This document shows positions 27,137 through 35,588 of a stretch of 64,000 nucleotides of DNA, piece by piece. Made by a program: the position numbers and the translations under genes. The notes under the pieces are model-generated. The model was not told the DNA's origin. It searched no databases and was given only the letters and a program-made list of their open reading frames with translations. Every line of letters begins with the position of its first letter. Within the stretch, counting starts at the first letter, position 1. Location: NCBI GenBank assembly GCA_000227505.4, contig AGIF02000001.1, positions 2,562,035-2,626,034 of the forward strand. The letters are read 5' to 3'. This DNA comes from a gamma proteobacterium HIMB55 (GTDB taxonomy: Bacteria; Pseudomonadota; Gammaproteobacteria; Pseudomonadales; Halieaceae).

Positions 27137-29218
27137 ATGGCAACCAACACGCTCACCCTTAATCAACCGTTAGATCGCGGTAACTTTCTGACGGGTCTCG
27201 GTACGCCAGCCGTCATGCTTATGATGCTGGCGATGATTGTCTTGCCACTGCCTGCCATGGCCTTGGACCTTTTGTTCACGGTGAGCATTGCTCTATCAAT
27301 CATGGTGCTGATGGCCTCGGTCTACGCAACACGGCCCTTGGATTTTGGCGTCTTCCCGACTGTGCTCCTGCTTGCAACATTGATGCGGCTTGCATTGAAC
27401 GTCGCTTCTACACGAGTGGTACTCCTTAACGGACACACGGGTACTGATTCAGCCGGTCGCGTGATCGAGGCGTTCGGCGAGTTTGTGGTCGGCGGCAGTT
27501 ATGCCGTGGGTCTCGTGCTATTCGCCATCCTCGTAGTCATAAACTTTGTGGTGGTGACCAAAGGTGCAACCCGAGTCTCAGAGGTAACGGCCAGATTTAC
27601 GCTTGACGCGATGCCCGGCAAGCAAATGGCAATCGATGCAGATCTCAACGCAGGTTTGATTAGTCAGGATGAGGCGCTCGAGCGCCGCGAGAGGGTTACG
27701 CGGGAATCCGATTTTTATGGCGCGATGGATGGTGCCTCTAAGTTTGTCCGAGGCGATGCGGTAGCGGGCATCCTCATCTTGTTTATCAATATTTTGGGTG
27801 GCTTTGCCATCGGAACACTCCAGCACGGTCTTGATGCATCAACAGCGGCACAGAACTACGTGCTTCTGACCATTGGTGATGGCTTAGTGGCTCAGATCCC
27901 TTCGATGTTGCTCTCAACGGCAACCGCCATCATCGTGACGCGGATCTCGGGTGAGCAGGACATGAGCGCCGAGGTCTCCAAGCAGCTCACTGACAACCCC
28001 AAGGTACTTTATGTGGCGGCCGGGATTATTGGCACCATGGGTATTGTTCCCGGCATGCCGAACTTGGTCTTTCTCTCGATTGCTACGTTGCTTGCCGTGG
28101 CGGGTTACCTCAGATCTCAAGAAGGGCTGGTGCCCGAGGTGATCGAAGCGGTACCCGAAACCGATACCAAGCCCAAATCCAACGAGCTCAGTTGGGACGA
28201 TGTGTCCAGCCTCGATCAGATCGGCCTTGAGGTGGGCTACCGGTTGATTCCCTTGGTCGATGCGAGCCAGGGTGGCGACCTTCTTAGTCGAATCAAAGGT
28301 GTTCGAAAGAAGCTTTCGCAAGAACTTGGCTTCCTGGTTGACTCCGTTCACATTCGAGACAACCTTGATCTTGGCCCCAACAAATACCGCATCAGTATTC
28401 ACGGTGTGAACATGGGTGAGGGTGAAGTGATTCCGGATCGCGAGTTGGCGATTAACCCGGGTCAGGTGTTTGGCAACGTCGATGGCATTGCGACAAAAGA
28501 TCCTACCTTTGGTCTCGACGCGCTGTGGATCGTTCCCTCGCAGCGTGATGCTGCACAAACAGCCGGTTACACGGTGGTCGATAGCTCTACTGTGATTGCG
28601 ACCCACCTCAGTCAACTTCTAAAGAACGACGCGGCTAAGCTCGTTGGACAGGACGATGTTCAGCAGCTACTCGAGCGGCTGAAGCAGACGGCGCCAAAAC
28701 TGGTCGAAAATTTGGTGCCTGGAACCATGTCTTTGGCGGACGTCACACGTGTTGTTCATAACTTACTCGACGAGGGTGTGCCGATCCGCGATATGCGAAC
28801 GATTGCTGAGACGCTGTCGATTCACAGAGGCCTCGAAAATAATCCGGATGAGTTGACGGCTCAGGTCCGCGTGGCGCTAGGCCCCTCAATCTTCCAGTCG
28901 GTCATCGGAACAGCGGCAGAGTTGCCAGTCATGGTGCTGGACCCGCAGCTTGAGCAAATGATGAGCAGTGCGGTTCAAAACAATCAGGGTGTCATAGAAC
29001 CCAATTTGCTCGACACCATGGTGAAGGGGATTGGTGAGGCTGCCGAGAAGATGGAGGCGGAAGGTGCGAGCCCCGTACTTCTGGTTTCCGGAATTATTCG
29101 TGGCTTCCTCTCTAAATTGCTTCGTGGGCGCATGAGTAATTTCTACATCCTCGCCTACGAAGAGATCCCCGGCGATAAAAATATCCGGGTGGTCACAACT
29201 GTGGGCGGACAAAATTAA
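27137..29218 (+). CDS. flhA: Flagellar export protein FlhA
   Basis: FlhA is the large export gate and chaperone docking platform. 693 residues with about eight N-terminal TM helices, the FHIPEP region (LDFGVFPTVLLLATLMRLA, FTLDAMPGKQMAIDADLN) and a large cytoplasmic C-domain. ATG at 27137 is 13 bp after the flhB stop, so it should be cotranscribed. Confidence 0.97.
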   Translation: MATNTLTLNQPLDRGNFLTGLGTPAVMLMMLAMIVLPLPAMALDLLFTVSIALSIMVLMASVYATRPLDFGVFPTVLLLATLMRLALNVASTRVVLLNGHTGTDSAGRVIEAFGEFVVGGSYAVGLVLFAILVVINFVVVTKGATRVSEVTARFTLDAMPGKQMAIDADLNAGLISQDEALERRERVTRESDFYGAMDGASKFVRGDAVAGILILFINILGGFAIGTLQHGLDASTAAQNYVLLTIGDGLVAQIPSMLLSTATAIIVTRISGEQDMSAEVSKQLTDNPKVLYVAAGIIGTMGIVPGMPNLVFLSIATLLAVAGYLRSQEGLVPEVIEAVPETDTKPKSNELSWDDVSSLDQIGLEVGYRLIPLVDASQGGDLLSRIKGVRKKLSQELGFLVDSVHIRDNLDLGPNKYRISIHGVNMGEGEVIPDRELAINPGQVFGNVDGIATKDPTFGLDALWIVPSQRDAAQTAGYTVVDSSTVIATHLSQLLKNDAAKLVGQDDVQQLLERLKQTAPKLVENLVPGTMSLADVTRVVHNLLDEGVPIRDMRTIAETLSIHRGLENNPDELTAQVRVALGPSIFQSVIGTAAELPVMVLDPQLEQMMSSAVQNNQGVIEPNLLDTMVKGIGEAAEKMEAEGASPVLLVSGIIRGFLSKLLRGRMSNFYILAYEEIPGDKNIRVVTTVGGQN

Positions 29219-29222
29219 AAAG

Positions 29223-29239
29223 TTGGCCTGCTAATTGCA
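29223..29239 (+). promoter_or_regulatory. Sigma-54 promoter of flhF-flhG-fliA
   Basis: TTGGCCTGCTAATTGCA: GG at 29225-29226 and GC at 29237-29238, 10 bp apart, with a perfect TTGCA. The predicted start is near 29250, giving an unusually long leader of about 87 nt. Confidence 0.85.
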
Positions 29240-29258
29240 GTAACTAATTGAAAATTAC

Positions 29259-29286
29259 GTTTTTGCAAAAAAAGTAGCGCAAAAAC
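29259..29286 (+). repeat. Inverted repeat in the flhF leader
   Basis: GTTTTTGC (29259-29266) and GCAAAAAC (29279-29286), 8-bp perfect arms with a 12-nt A-rich centre. It lies just downstream of the predicted transcription start, so it may be an operator or form an RNA hairpin. No T-run follows, so it is not a terminator for the plus strand. Confidence 0.5.
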
Positions 29287-29304
29287 AGAGGTTTAGCGGT
29301 ATCG

Positions 29305-29322
29305 ACGTCAAAGATTTGGCGT
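29305..29322 (+). promoter_or_regulatory. Candidate FleQ-type box downstream of the flhF promoter
   Basis: ACGTCAAAGATTTGGCGT is an 18-bp palindrome with one mismatched pair; its core GTCAAAGATTTGGC has the 14-bp spacing of the FleQ consensus. It lies 67-84 bp downstream of the sigma-54 -12 element and ends 4 bp before the AGGAG of flhF. Confidence 0.5.
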
Positions 29323-29336
29323 TTTAGGAGAACACT

Positions 29337-30434
29337 ATGAACGTACAACGCTTTACTGGACGCACAAACAAACTTGCTTTGGAGCAGGTGCGTGCGGCCA
29401 TGGGGTCCGAGGCGCTCATCCTCTCGAACAAGCGCACAGCTGAGGGTGTTGAGATTTGTGCCATGCTCGAGACGGGATCGTCTGTGTCAGTGATCGAGCA
29501 AGCGCGGCCTGCGGGTGACAGTTTGATCGGTGGTACCAACGAAATAGCACTTGCACACCTAAAGCGTGAACTAACTGATTTACGTGAGACGCTGCATGCA
29601 GCCTTGGGTGAGCGGCAGTGGCAGGACAGCGCGGGCAAGCGTCCCGTGATTGCAACCATTGAGCAGCGATTATCGACACTCGGTTTGCCTCGCCCACTCA
29701 TAGGTGAGTTGGTAGAGGGCATCGAAAATGACATAAAACTCGATGACGGCTGGCGACAAGCTATCTCAACATTGGCCTCGCGTATCGAAGTACTCAGCGA
29801 TGCTGAGCAAACAGGGCTACGAGTTAAGGCACTGATTGGTGGAAGCGGTGCAGACCGAGCGACCGCCATTCAGCAGTCAGTTGCTGGCGCGTTGAGAGAG
29901 TTTGCATCCAAGGACATTGCCGTAATTAGTATGCTCAGCGACCCCTCGTCGGCACTGGGTCGGTTTTGCCACGAGCAGGAGGTTGTGAGTTACATGGCAC
30001 CTGACGCCATCTCGCTTAAGAAGGCGTTAACAGCGGTTAAGAGCAGCCGACAAGTCTTTATTGAGACACCCGATTTACTGCCTTCAAAGGGTTCGCAGGA
30101 CCCAGCGCTCACGGCGCTTCTCAATCAGCGAGCCAGTATCACCGCGTTGTTAGTTTTGCCTTGCACTGCCCAAACTGAGTATTTGGATGTGCTTGTAGAG
30201 CACGCGGAGCAACTGCCTGTTGCCGGTGCTGTTCTGACTCAGCTTGAAGAGGCGACCTCGCTGGGTGCGGTCTTAGGCATTCTGGTGGGACGCGAACTGC
30301 CCGTTGCTGGTCTGGCAGACGTCGAGAATGCAGAGATTGCGCAGATCACGGCCGAGGGTCTGATAAACCAGTCAAAGCGTCTGGCGCGTCGCAATTTGGA
30401 TCGAAAAAATCAACAACTAAAGGTCGCGGTATAA
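29337..30434 (+). CDS. flhF: FlhF-like polar flagellar placement protein with degenerate GTPase motifs
   Basis: FlhF is an SRP-type GTPase that places and counts polar flagella. The N-terminus (MNVQRFTGRTNKLALEQVR, MGSEALILSNKRTAEGVEI) matches FlhF well, and the C-terminal NG domain can be traced. All nucleotide motifs are changed. The P-loop GPTGVGKTTT is GGSGADRATA (168-177), and the DTYRIGA region is SDPSSALG. DTAG is ETPD (243-246), and TKLDEA is TQLEEA (301-306). The changes are in-frame in an intact 365-residue gene with a good SD (AGGAG) and its own sigma-54 promoter, so it looks like a functional GTPase-dead homologue rather than a pseudogene. It is shorter than most FlhF proteins. 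Confidence 0.9.
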   Translation: MNVQRFTGRTNKLALEQVRAAMGSEALILSNKRTAEGVEICAMLETGSSVSVIEQARPAGDSLIGGTNEIALAHLKRELTDLRETLHAALGERQWQDSAGKRPVIATIEQRLSTLGLPRPLIGELVEGIENDIKLDDGWRQAISTLASRIEVLSDAEQTGLRVKALIGGSGADRATAIQQSVAGALREFASKDIAVISMLSDPSSALGRFCHEQEVVSYMAPDAISLKKALTAVKSSRQVFIETPDLLPSKGSQDPALTALLNQRASITALLVLPCTAQTEYLDVLVEHAEQLPVAGAVLTQLEEATSLGAVLGILVGRELPVAGLADVENAEIAQITAEGLINQSKRLARRNLDRKNQQLKVAV

Positions 30435-30436
30435 CT

Positions 30437-31369
30437 ATGTTGCAGCATATGAGCTACGATGCGCCTAATAGCGTTGTGCCTTTTGGGCACGGCGGCACGA
30501 TGCGTTCAGTAGTGAATAAGGCCAGTTCGGCTGGCAGGGCAAGTAGGGATAGTGCAATGCAAGTAATCGCAGTCACAGGTGGTAAAGGCGGTGTGGGTAA
30601 AACAAACATCGCGGTGAACTTGGCGGTATCGATGTCGATGGAAGGACTCGACGTCATGTTGTTTGATGCCGACCTAGGTCTTGCCAACGTCGATATTGTC
30701 TTGGGAATGCAAATAAAGCACACGCTTGCTGATGTCGTTTCCGGCGATAAGACGCTTGCAGATGTCGTTGTTGATGGCCCTGAGGGTCTTAGAGTTATTC
30801 CTGCAGCCTCGGGTGTGGCGCAAATGGTTGAGATGCAAAGCGCCGCTCAGGAGACTTTGATTCGCCAGCTGTCCGATCAGCTCATGCCGCCGGATGTACT
30901 CATAGTCGATACCGGTGCCGGTATTGATCAGACGGTTCAAACCTTCGTGGCCGCCTGCCAAACAGCTGTGCTTGTGGTTTGTGATGAGCCTGCGTCGTTA
31001 ACCGATGCGTACGCGCTGATGAAAGTGCTGCGTGCGAAGAAGGACGTCCGTCGCTTCGAAATTTTGGCTAATCAAGTGGATACCCCAATCCAAGGCAAGC
31101 AACTCTTTGAGCGAATCGCCAATGTGTGCGATCGCTACCTCGATGTTGAGCTCGGCTACTTGGGTGGCATCCCAACTGATATGTACCTTCGTCGCGCTGT
31201 TCAGGAGCGAAAAGCTCTGGTCAGCGCCTATCCTCGTTCGCCAGCGGCGAACGCCATTCGTGATGCAGGTCGCCGACTGAATCGTCAGGCACCACGCAGT
31301 CAAAGCTCCGGCGTTGGTTTCTTCGTCGAGCAGCTTTTGAGTCAACAAACTCATGCGGTTCGGCACTGA
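30437..31369 (+). CDS. flhG: FlhG/FleN MinD-like flagellar number regulator
   Basis: FlhG (FleN) is a MinD-type ATPase that limits flagellar number, in Pseudomonas by antagonising FleQ. 310 residues. The deviant Walker A TGGKGGVGKTN is intact (residues about 47-57), with FDADLGLANVDIVLG as the switch region. The C-terminus FFVEQLLSQQTH is close to FleN. About 40 residues precede the MinD core. An alternative start at ATG 30557 (MQVIAVTGGKGG) has AGGGA upstream and would give a FleN-like length. No DQAxxLR motif for FlhF activation is seen in the N-terminus. Confidence 0.93.
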   Translation: MLQHMSYDAPNSVVPFGHGGTMRSVVNKASSAGRASRDSAMQVIAVTGGKGGVGKTNIAVNLAVSMSMEGLDVMLFDADLGLANVDIVLGMQIKHTLADVVSGDKTLADVVVDGPEGLRVIPAASGVAQMVEMQSAAQETLIRQLSDQLMPPDVLIVDTGAGIDQTVQTFVAACQTAVLVVCDEPASLTDAYALMKVLRAKKDVRRFEILANQVDTPIQGKQLFERIANVCDRYLDVELGYLGGIPTDMYLRRAVQERKALVSAYPRSPAANAIRDAGRRLNRQAPRSQSSGVGFFVEQLLSQQTHAVRH

Positions 31370-31373
31370 AGCC

Positions 31374-32063
31374 ATGCTATCTGAGTATGAGGTGCATTCG
31401 CGTCAGCCGACCGAACACCTCATCCACCAGCATTTACCGCTGGTAAAGCGTATTGCGAGCCAGCTAGCCGTCAAACTGCCATCGCATATCGAAATCGACG
31501 ACCTGATTCAGGTTGGTTTAATTGGGTTGTTGAAAGCCGTCGACGACTACCAAAGCGATTCAGGTGCTGTGTTTTCTACCTACGCCACGATTCGAATTCG
31601 CGGTGCCATGCTTGACGAGTTGCGGGGGCGAGATTGGCTACCCCGAAGCGTTCAGCGCGATCTAGGGCGGGTTGCCTCCGCTATCGAGCGTTGTGAACAA
31701 CGACTGGGTCGCCCGGCCGGCGAAAAAGAGATTGCTGATGAACTCAATATGCCTGTCGAGGAGTATCGCAAACTAGCAGGTGAGCTGGCCTGTGCTCGGA
31801 TAACACAGCTTGACGAGGCTGAATTACCGCCCGGTGCCGATGAGCCAGATGACCAGTTCTTTGAAGCGACTAAGCGCGAGGCATTGATCGCCGCAATCGA
31901 AAATCTACCCGAGAAAGAAGGGCTCATGCTGTCGCTCTATTACAACGAGGGCTTAAACCTCAAGGAGATAGGGCTTGTGCTTGGCGTCAGCGAGTCACGG
32001 GTTTCTCAGATCCACGGTCAGGCCGTGGCAAGGCTGAAAGCAAAACTCAGCGACTGGCGTTAG
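31374..32063 (+). CDS. fliA: RNA polymerase sigma factor FliA (sigma-28)
   Basis: FliA directs late flagellar genes such as fliC. 229 residues from ATG 31374 (an in-frame ATG at 31353 is also possible; neither has a strong SD). Region 2: LPLVKRIASQLAVKLPSHI, QVGLIGLLKAVDDY, FSTYATIRIRGAMLDELR. Region 3: RDWLPRSVQRDLGRV. Region 4: YYNEGLNLKEIGLVLGVSES. Its stop codon overlaps, tail-to-tail, the stop of the minus-strand gene. The chemotaxis genes that follow fliA in Pseudomonas are absent here. Confidence 0.96.
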   Translation: MLSEYEVHSRQPTEHLIHQHLPLVKRIASQLAVKLPSHIEIDDLIQVGLIGLLKAVDDYQSDSGAVFSTYATIRIRGAMLDELRGRDWLPRSVQRDLGRVASAIERCEQRLGRPAGEKEIADELNMPVEEYRKLAGELACARITQLDEAELPPGADEPDDQFFEATKREALIAAIENLPEKEGLMLSLYYNEGLNLKEIGLVLGVSESRVSQIHGQAVARLKAKLSDWR

Positions 32064-32638
32064 TCCTCTGCTTCTTGGTTTCCGCCGTTGGATTGCGAGC
32101 GGCGTTGCAACTGCTCGAACTGACGTTGATTGACGTGGGCAACAATCGCATCCACTTGTTTCTCTTGATCTTCTAGGAAGCGGCCACGCAGCCAATAGCC
32201 AGGGTTTTCAGCGTCGGCAGATACGCGTGACTCGATGATGATCATGCGAACTGCGATTTCAACCTCGATACTTTCAAGGTTAAGAATGACTTCAACGGCA
32301 GAGCCTTCGTCTGCATTTGTCAGTGAGAAATAACCCATACCGGAACCGCTCAAGCTCACATCGACATAGGCTTTATCGCAGAAGCCGCCAAGGTTCCCCG
32401 ACCCTTCTGAGCCGCCGGCTGTGGCTGCACTTAGTAGCTCGATTTTGCGATTGAGCAATGTCAGCACTTTCGCAATTTCCGGATGCTCGTCGTTTAACTC
32501 GAGTAGCTCGTTTTCGATTTCACGGTTAACGGATAGCAAGGCTGATTCTGTCTCACTCGCCGGCTCGATATCGGCGTGACGCCATGCCATAAGCAGGCGA
32601 TCTTGGATACGATAAAAGTCACGCTGATGCTCGCTCAT
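32060..32638 (-). CDS. PilZ-domain-like protein in the motor operon
   Basis: 192 residues. The helical N-terminus (FYRIQDRLLMAWR, then HPEIAKVLTLLNRKIELLS) and a later CDKAYVDVSLSGSGMGYFS segment with D.S..G resemble the PilZ family. The c-di-GMP Arg motif (RxxxR) is not in its usual place; YRIQDR might contain it. By its position after the stator genes, a brake-like role (as YcgR) is a reasonable guess but not shown. It lies 55 bp downstream of the motB-like gene, with start ATG at 32638. It overlaps the fliA stop by 4 bp. Confidence 0.7.
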   Translation of the reverse strand: MSEHQRDFYRIQDRLLMAWRHADIEPASETESALLSVNREIENELLELNDEHPEIAKVLTLLNRKIELLSAATAGGSEGSGNLGGFCDKAYVDVSLSGSGMGYFSLTNADEGSAVEVILNLESIEVEIAVRMIIIESRVSADAENPGYWLRGRFLEDQEKQVDAIVAHVNQRQFEQLQRRSQSNGGNQEAED

Positions 32639-32693
32639 TTATTTACTCCCCGATTTACGCTCATCCGAGCGTCAATCCTTAAATCTGTCATCG

Positions 32694-33593
32694 TCATTGC
32701 AGAGCGTCTTCAATCCCGATGTTACTTTCATCACTCAGTGGCTGTTTGACCACAATCTCCACCCGACGATTTCGCGCTCGGCCTTCGGCGGTGCTGTTAA
32801 TGGCCTGCGGTCGCGTGTCGGCAAATCCGGAGGCAGTCACTCGTCCGGGCGTCAAAGGTGCGATATCGAGCATTCGTCTCACTACCGCCGCCGATCGCGC
32901 CGCTGATAAGTCCCAGTTCGACGGATAGGTGAACGTATTGATCGGAACGTTATCAGTATGCCCCTCAACCGCTATTTTACCTTCAATCTGAGTGAGCGCG
33001 CCGGCAATTTTATCGATAACTCCGACAAATGAGGTATTTAGTAGTGCCGAACCCGAGTCAAAAGACCCTTTTTCACGAATACGAATCAGTATTGTGCGTG
33101 CGGTAGTCTCCACATCGATTTGACCTTGATCGATTTCGGTCCTCAAAAGACGTTTCAGCATCTCTGCATCGAGCTCGGTTTCCTGGATGAGTTCCATCAT
33201 CTCGTCGTAGGTGATGACCTCGTCACGAATATCCTTTTCTTCGGCTTCAGGTGCATCGGGGTTACCGATCCGGAGCGAGTTGCGGGTTTGGTCTTGCGTG
33301 ACTTGCTGAACCTTTTCAATGATTGTCTCGTCCGGTATTCCTGGGCGGAATTCAGTGGAGACAACACTGGTACCCTTAGGAATCGAGTCGAGTTCGAGGT
33401 CACGCTGTACTCCAAACGCTTCCCTCATTGAGTCGGCGAGCTGTTTGTAGCGAATGATGTCGACCTCGGCCATCGACAAGATAAGAACGAAAAAGCACAG
33501 GAGTAGAGACATGAGGTCTGAGTAGGTGACCATCCACCCGTCAGTCTTGCCCTCGTCATCGTCCTCTTCAATGAAAAGATCATCGTCATTCAT
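32694..33593 (-). CDS. pomB: Flagellar motor protein MotB/PomB-like
   Basis: Stator B subunit: one N-terminal TM with the essential Asp in DGWMVTYSDLMSLLLCFFVLI, then a linker and a C-terminal OmpA-type peptidoglycan-binding domain (VEGHTDNVPINTFTYPSNW, DLSAARSAAVVRRML). 299 residues. It overlaps motA by 4 bp. PomA-type partner sequence suggests sodium drive, but the ion cannot be proved from sequence alone. Conventional name could be motB. Confidence 0.92.
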   Translation of the reverse strand: MNDDDLFIEEDDDEGKTDGWMVTYSDLMSLLLCFFVLILSMAEVDIIRYKQLADSMREAFGVQRDLELDSIPKGTSVVSTEFRPGIPDETIIEKVQQVTQDQTRNSLRIGNPDAPEAEEKDIRDEVITYDEMMELIQETELDAEMLKRLLRTEIDQGQIDVETTARTILIRIREKGSFDSGSALLNTSFVGVIDKIAGALTQIEGKIAVEGHTDNVPINTFTYPSNWDLSAARSAAVVRRMLDIAPLTPGRVTASGFADTRPQAINSTAEGRARNRRVEIVVKQPLSDESNIGIEDALQ

Positions 33594-34363
33594 TTCGCTT
33601 TCGCCTTTGCAGGGGCGACCCGCTGTGTTGGGTCGAGATAGGCGCCTAGAACAGATGCGATAACCCGAGGGTTTTGTCCGGCAGAGATTGCCATAACCCC
33701 GTCAATACAAATCGTCAGCTTTAATTTTTGCGATCCAGACTGGTATTTGAGCTTGTCGGCTACGGGCAAAAAGACGACATTCGCCAGTACTGAGCCCCAT
33801 AAGGTGGTGAGCAGCGCCAAGGCCATGGCGGTGCCGATTGATTTGGGATCATCCATGTTGGCCATCATGGCAACCAGACCGACCACGGCACCAATCATGC
33901 CAAAGGCCGGAGACGCCTCCCCCATCGAGCGCCATACTTTTTCCGATGAGGTATTGCGCTCGAGAATCCCGCGCATATTTTTTGTCATGCTCTGTTTGAC
34001 GACATCAGGATTGCTGCCGTCGATCAGCATTTGGACGCCTTCTTCGAGGAACTCCTCCGACACTTTAATTTTTTCGAGCGCCAAAAGGCCGTCTTTACGG
34101 CTCACCGTGGCCATCTGCACGATTTCATCAATCAGCGCTTGTGGATCATCATTTGTTTTTGCAAATGTCTTGGCGACGACTTTGAGTGAGCTAAAAAAGT
34201 GACCCAAGGAAAATCGGATCATTACGCCCAGCATGGTTCCTGATAGAACAAAAACGGGCGAGAACCAGTCCTCTAGGAAAATCGGGGCTTGGCCTGTGCT
34301 ACTGATCATGTACGCGACCAAAACGGCCGCGCCAAGCATGCCAATGAGTGTGGCTAAATCCAC
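33590..34363 (-). CDS. pomA: Flagellar motor protein MotA/PomA-like
   Basis: Stator A subunit with four TM helices. 257 residues starting MDLATLIGMLGA, as in PomA, and ending with a long cytoplasmic/TM part: SPAFGMIGAVVGLVAMMANM, DDPKSIGTAMALALLTTLWG, NVVFLPVADKL. These match Vibrio PomA closely, so a Na+-driven motor is likely. GTG start with GGAGG upstream. It is the first gene of the pomA-pomB-PilZ operon. Confidence 0.93.
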   Translation of the reverse strand: MDLATLIGMLGAAVLVAYMISSTGQAPIFLEDWFSPVFVLSGTMLGVMIRFSLGHFFSSLKVVAKTFAKTNDDPQALIDEIVQMATVSRKDGLLALEKIKVSEEFLEEGVQMLIDGSNPDVVKQSMTKNMRGILERNTSSEKVWRSMGEASPAFGMIGAVVGLVAMMANMDDPKSIGTAMALALLTTLWGSVLANVVFLPVADKLKYQSGSQKLKLTICIDGVMAISAGQNPRVIASVLGAYLDPTQRVAPAKAKAK

Positions 34364-34454
34364 CTAAACCTCCGAAACAACTACCGTTGCCTTTAGTTAG
34401 CGACATCTTCTGACGCTAATATAGGAAAACTATGTGATGCTTTCTCGATAAAAC

Positions 34455-35588
34455 ATGGAAGAGCTTCAACTAACCCTAACACCATCTCGCGTCGATCAGC
34501 GAAATTTTGGTGTGATGTTAAGCAACTGGCGTGTCGGTCAGGTGCTAAACGCACTTGTCGTTGATCGGATGCCGAGTGGTAATGTTCTGCTCAATGTGGC
34601 GGGGCGAGAGTTCGTCACTCCCTTGGATTTGCCCGTTCAAGCGGGGAGTCGGCTGCAATTAGAAGTACAGCAACTACAGCCACAGGTGATGTTGAAGGTG
34701 CTCACAAATGTGCGTGACGGTACACCGTCACAATTGACGCAGCCGACGACACAGGCAAGTCAGCAAAGCTTATTGTCGAGTTCGACCGCTTTTTCCGTCG
34801 ACGCCAAACCTTCGCCGCTGAGCTCACTGCTAGTTGCGCTCGCTACGCCATCCGCTCAGTCAGCACTTCGAGCACTGGTTTCTCAAGCGCCTGCGCTTGC
34901 CAGCCTTATATCCGCGCTTTCCTCCCACACCCTCCAAGCAAACGCACTATCTGGAGGTGCTATCTCAGCGGCGATCAGTCGATCGGGCCTTTTTAACGAG
35001 GCCAACTTAGTGGTGGATCGCGGCAGTCGTGCGAGCAGCTCATCCAAGACCCAGCTCGCTCAGCTCCAAAAGCTGATCGGTGAGTTGCCCACTACGAACT
35101 TGAACACAGAGGCTAGGGCCTCATTGAGCACTTTGTCTGATCTAACCAATGCCGCCTTGGCGAATTTGACGCAGCAGCAGTTGATTTCTATGCCGCAGGA
35201 TACGGGTTCACAGCGCTGGTGTTTTGGCATCCCCTTAGCCTACGAAGGGAATCTCGTTGATCTCAATATGGTCATAGAGCGAGATGAAAAAAACGGCGAA
35301 TCAAGCAACGCTGAAGCACTGTGGCGAGTTGACCTATCGCTCACACTGCCTGAGATTGGGCCGCTACGGGTGCTCATAACGATGAGTGGCAGAGAGGTAA
35401 CAGTAGTTTTCAACAGTGACTCTTCGCAGGTTCGCGGTCTTGTCGATTCATCGTTTGGTCAATTAAAAGAGCGCATGATTCTGAATGATTTTCGTGTGAC
35501 CTCGATTACTGCGCAGGCAATGACGGAGGTGCCAACAGCTCAGAAGGACGCCTCGCAGTCATCGGGCGGCTTTGAGGTGCGAGCATGA
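34455..35588 (+). CDS. Second FliK-like protein (FliK C-terminal homologue)
   Basis: 377 residues. The N-terminus carries a conserved start (RVGQVLNALVVDRMPSGNV, NVAGREFVTPLDLPVQAGS). A low-complexity middle follows, and the C-terminus (WCFGIPLAYEGNLVDLNMV, DLSLTLPEIGPLRVLI, SQVRGLVDSSFGQLKERM) resembles the Flg_hook domain. Role unknown; it forms a pair with the FlhB C-terminal homologue. No SD is seen near ATG 34455. Overlaps the next gene by 4 bp. Confidence 0.78.
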   Translation: MEELQLTLTPSRVDQRNFGVMLSNWRVGQVLNALVVDRMPSGNVLLNVAGREFVTPLDLPVQAGSRLQLEVQQLQPQVMLKVLTNVRDGTPSQLTQPTTQASQQSLLSSSTAFSVDAKPSPLSSLLVALATPSAQSALRALVSQAPALASLISALSSHTLQANALSGGAISAAISRSGLFNEANLVVDRGSRASSSSKTQLAQLQKLIGELPTTNLNTEARASLSTLSDLTNAALANLTQQQLISMPQDTGSQRWCFGIPLAYEGNLVDLNMVIERDEKNGESSNAEALWRVDLSLTLPEIGPLRVLITMSGREVTVVFNSDSSQVRGLVDSSFGQLKERMILNDFRVTSITAQAMTEVPTAQKDASQSSGGFEVRA

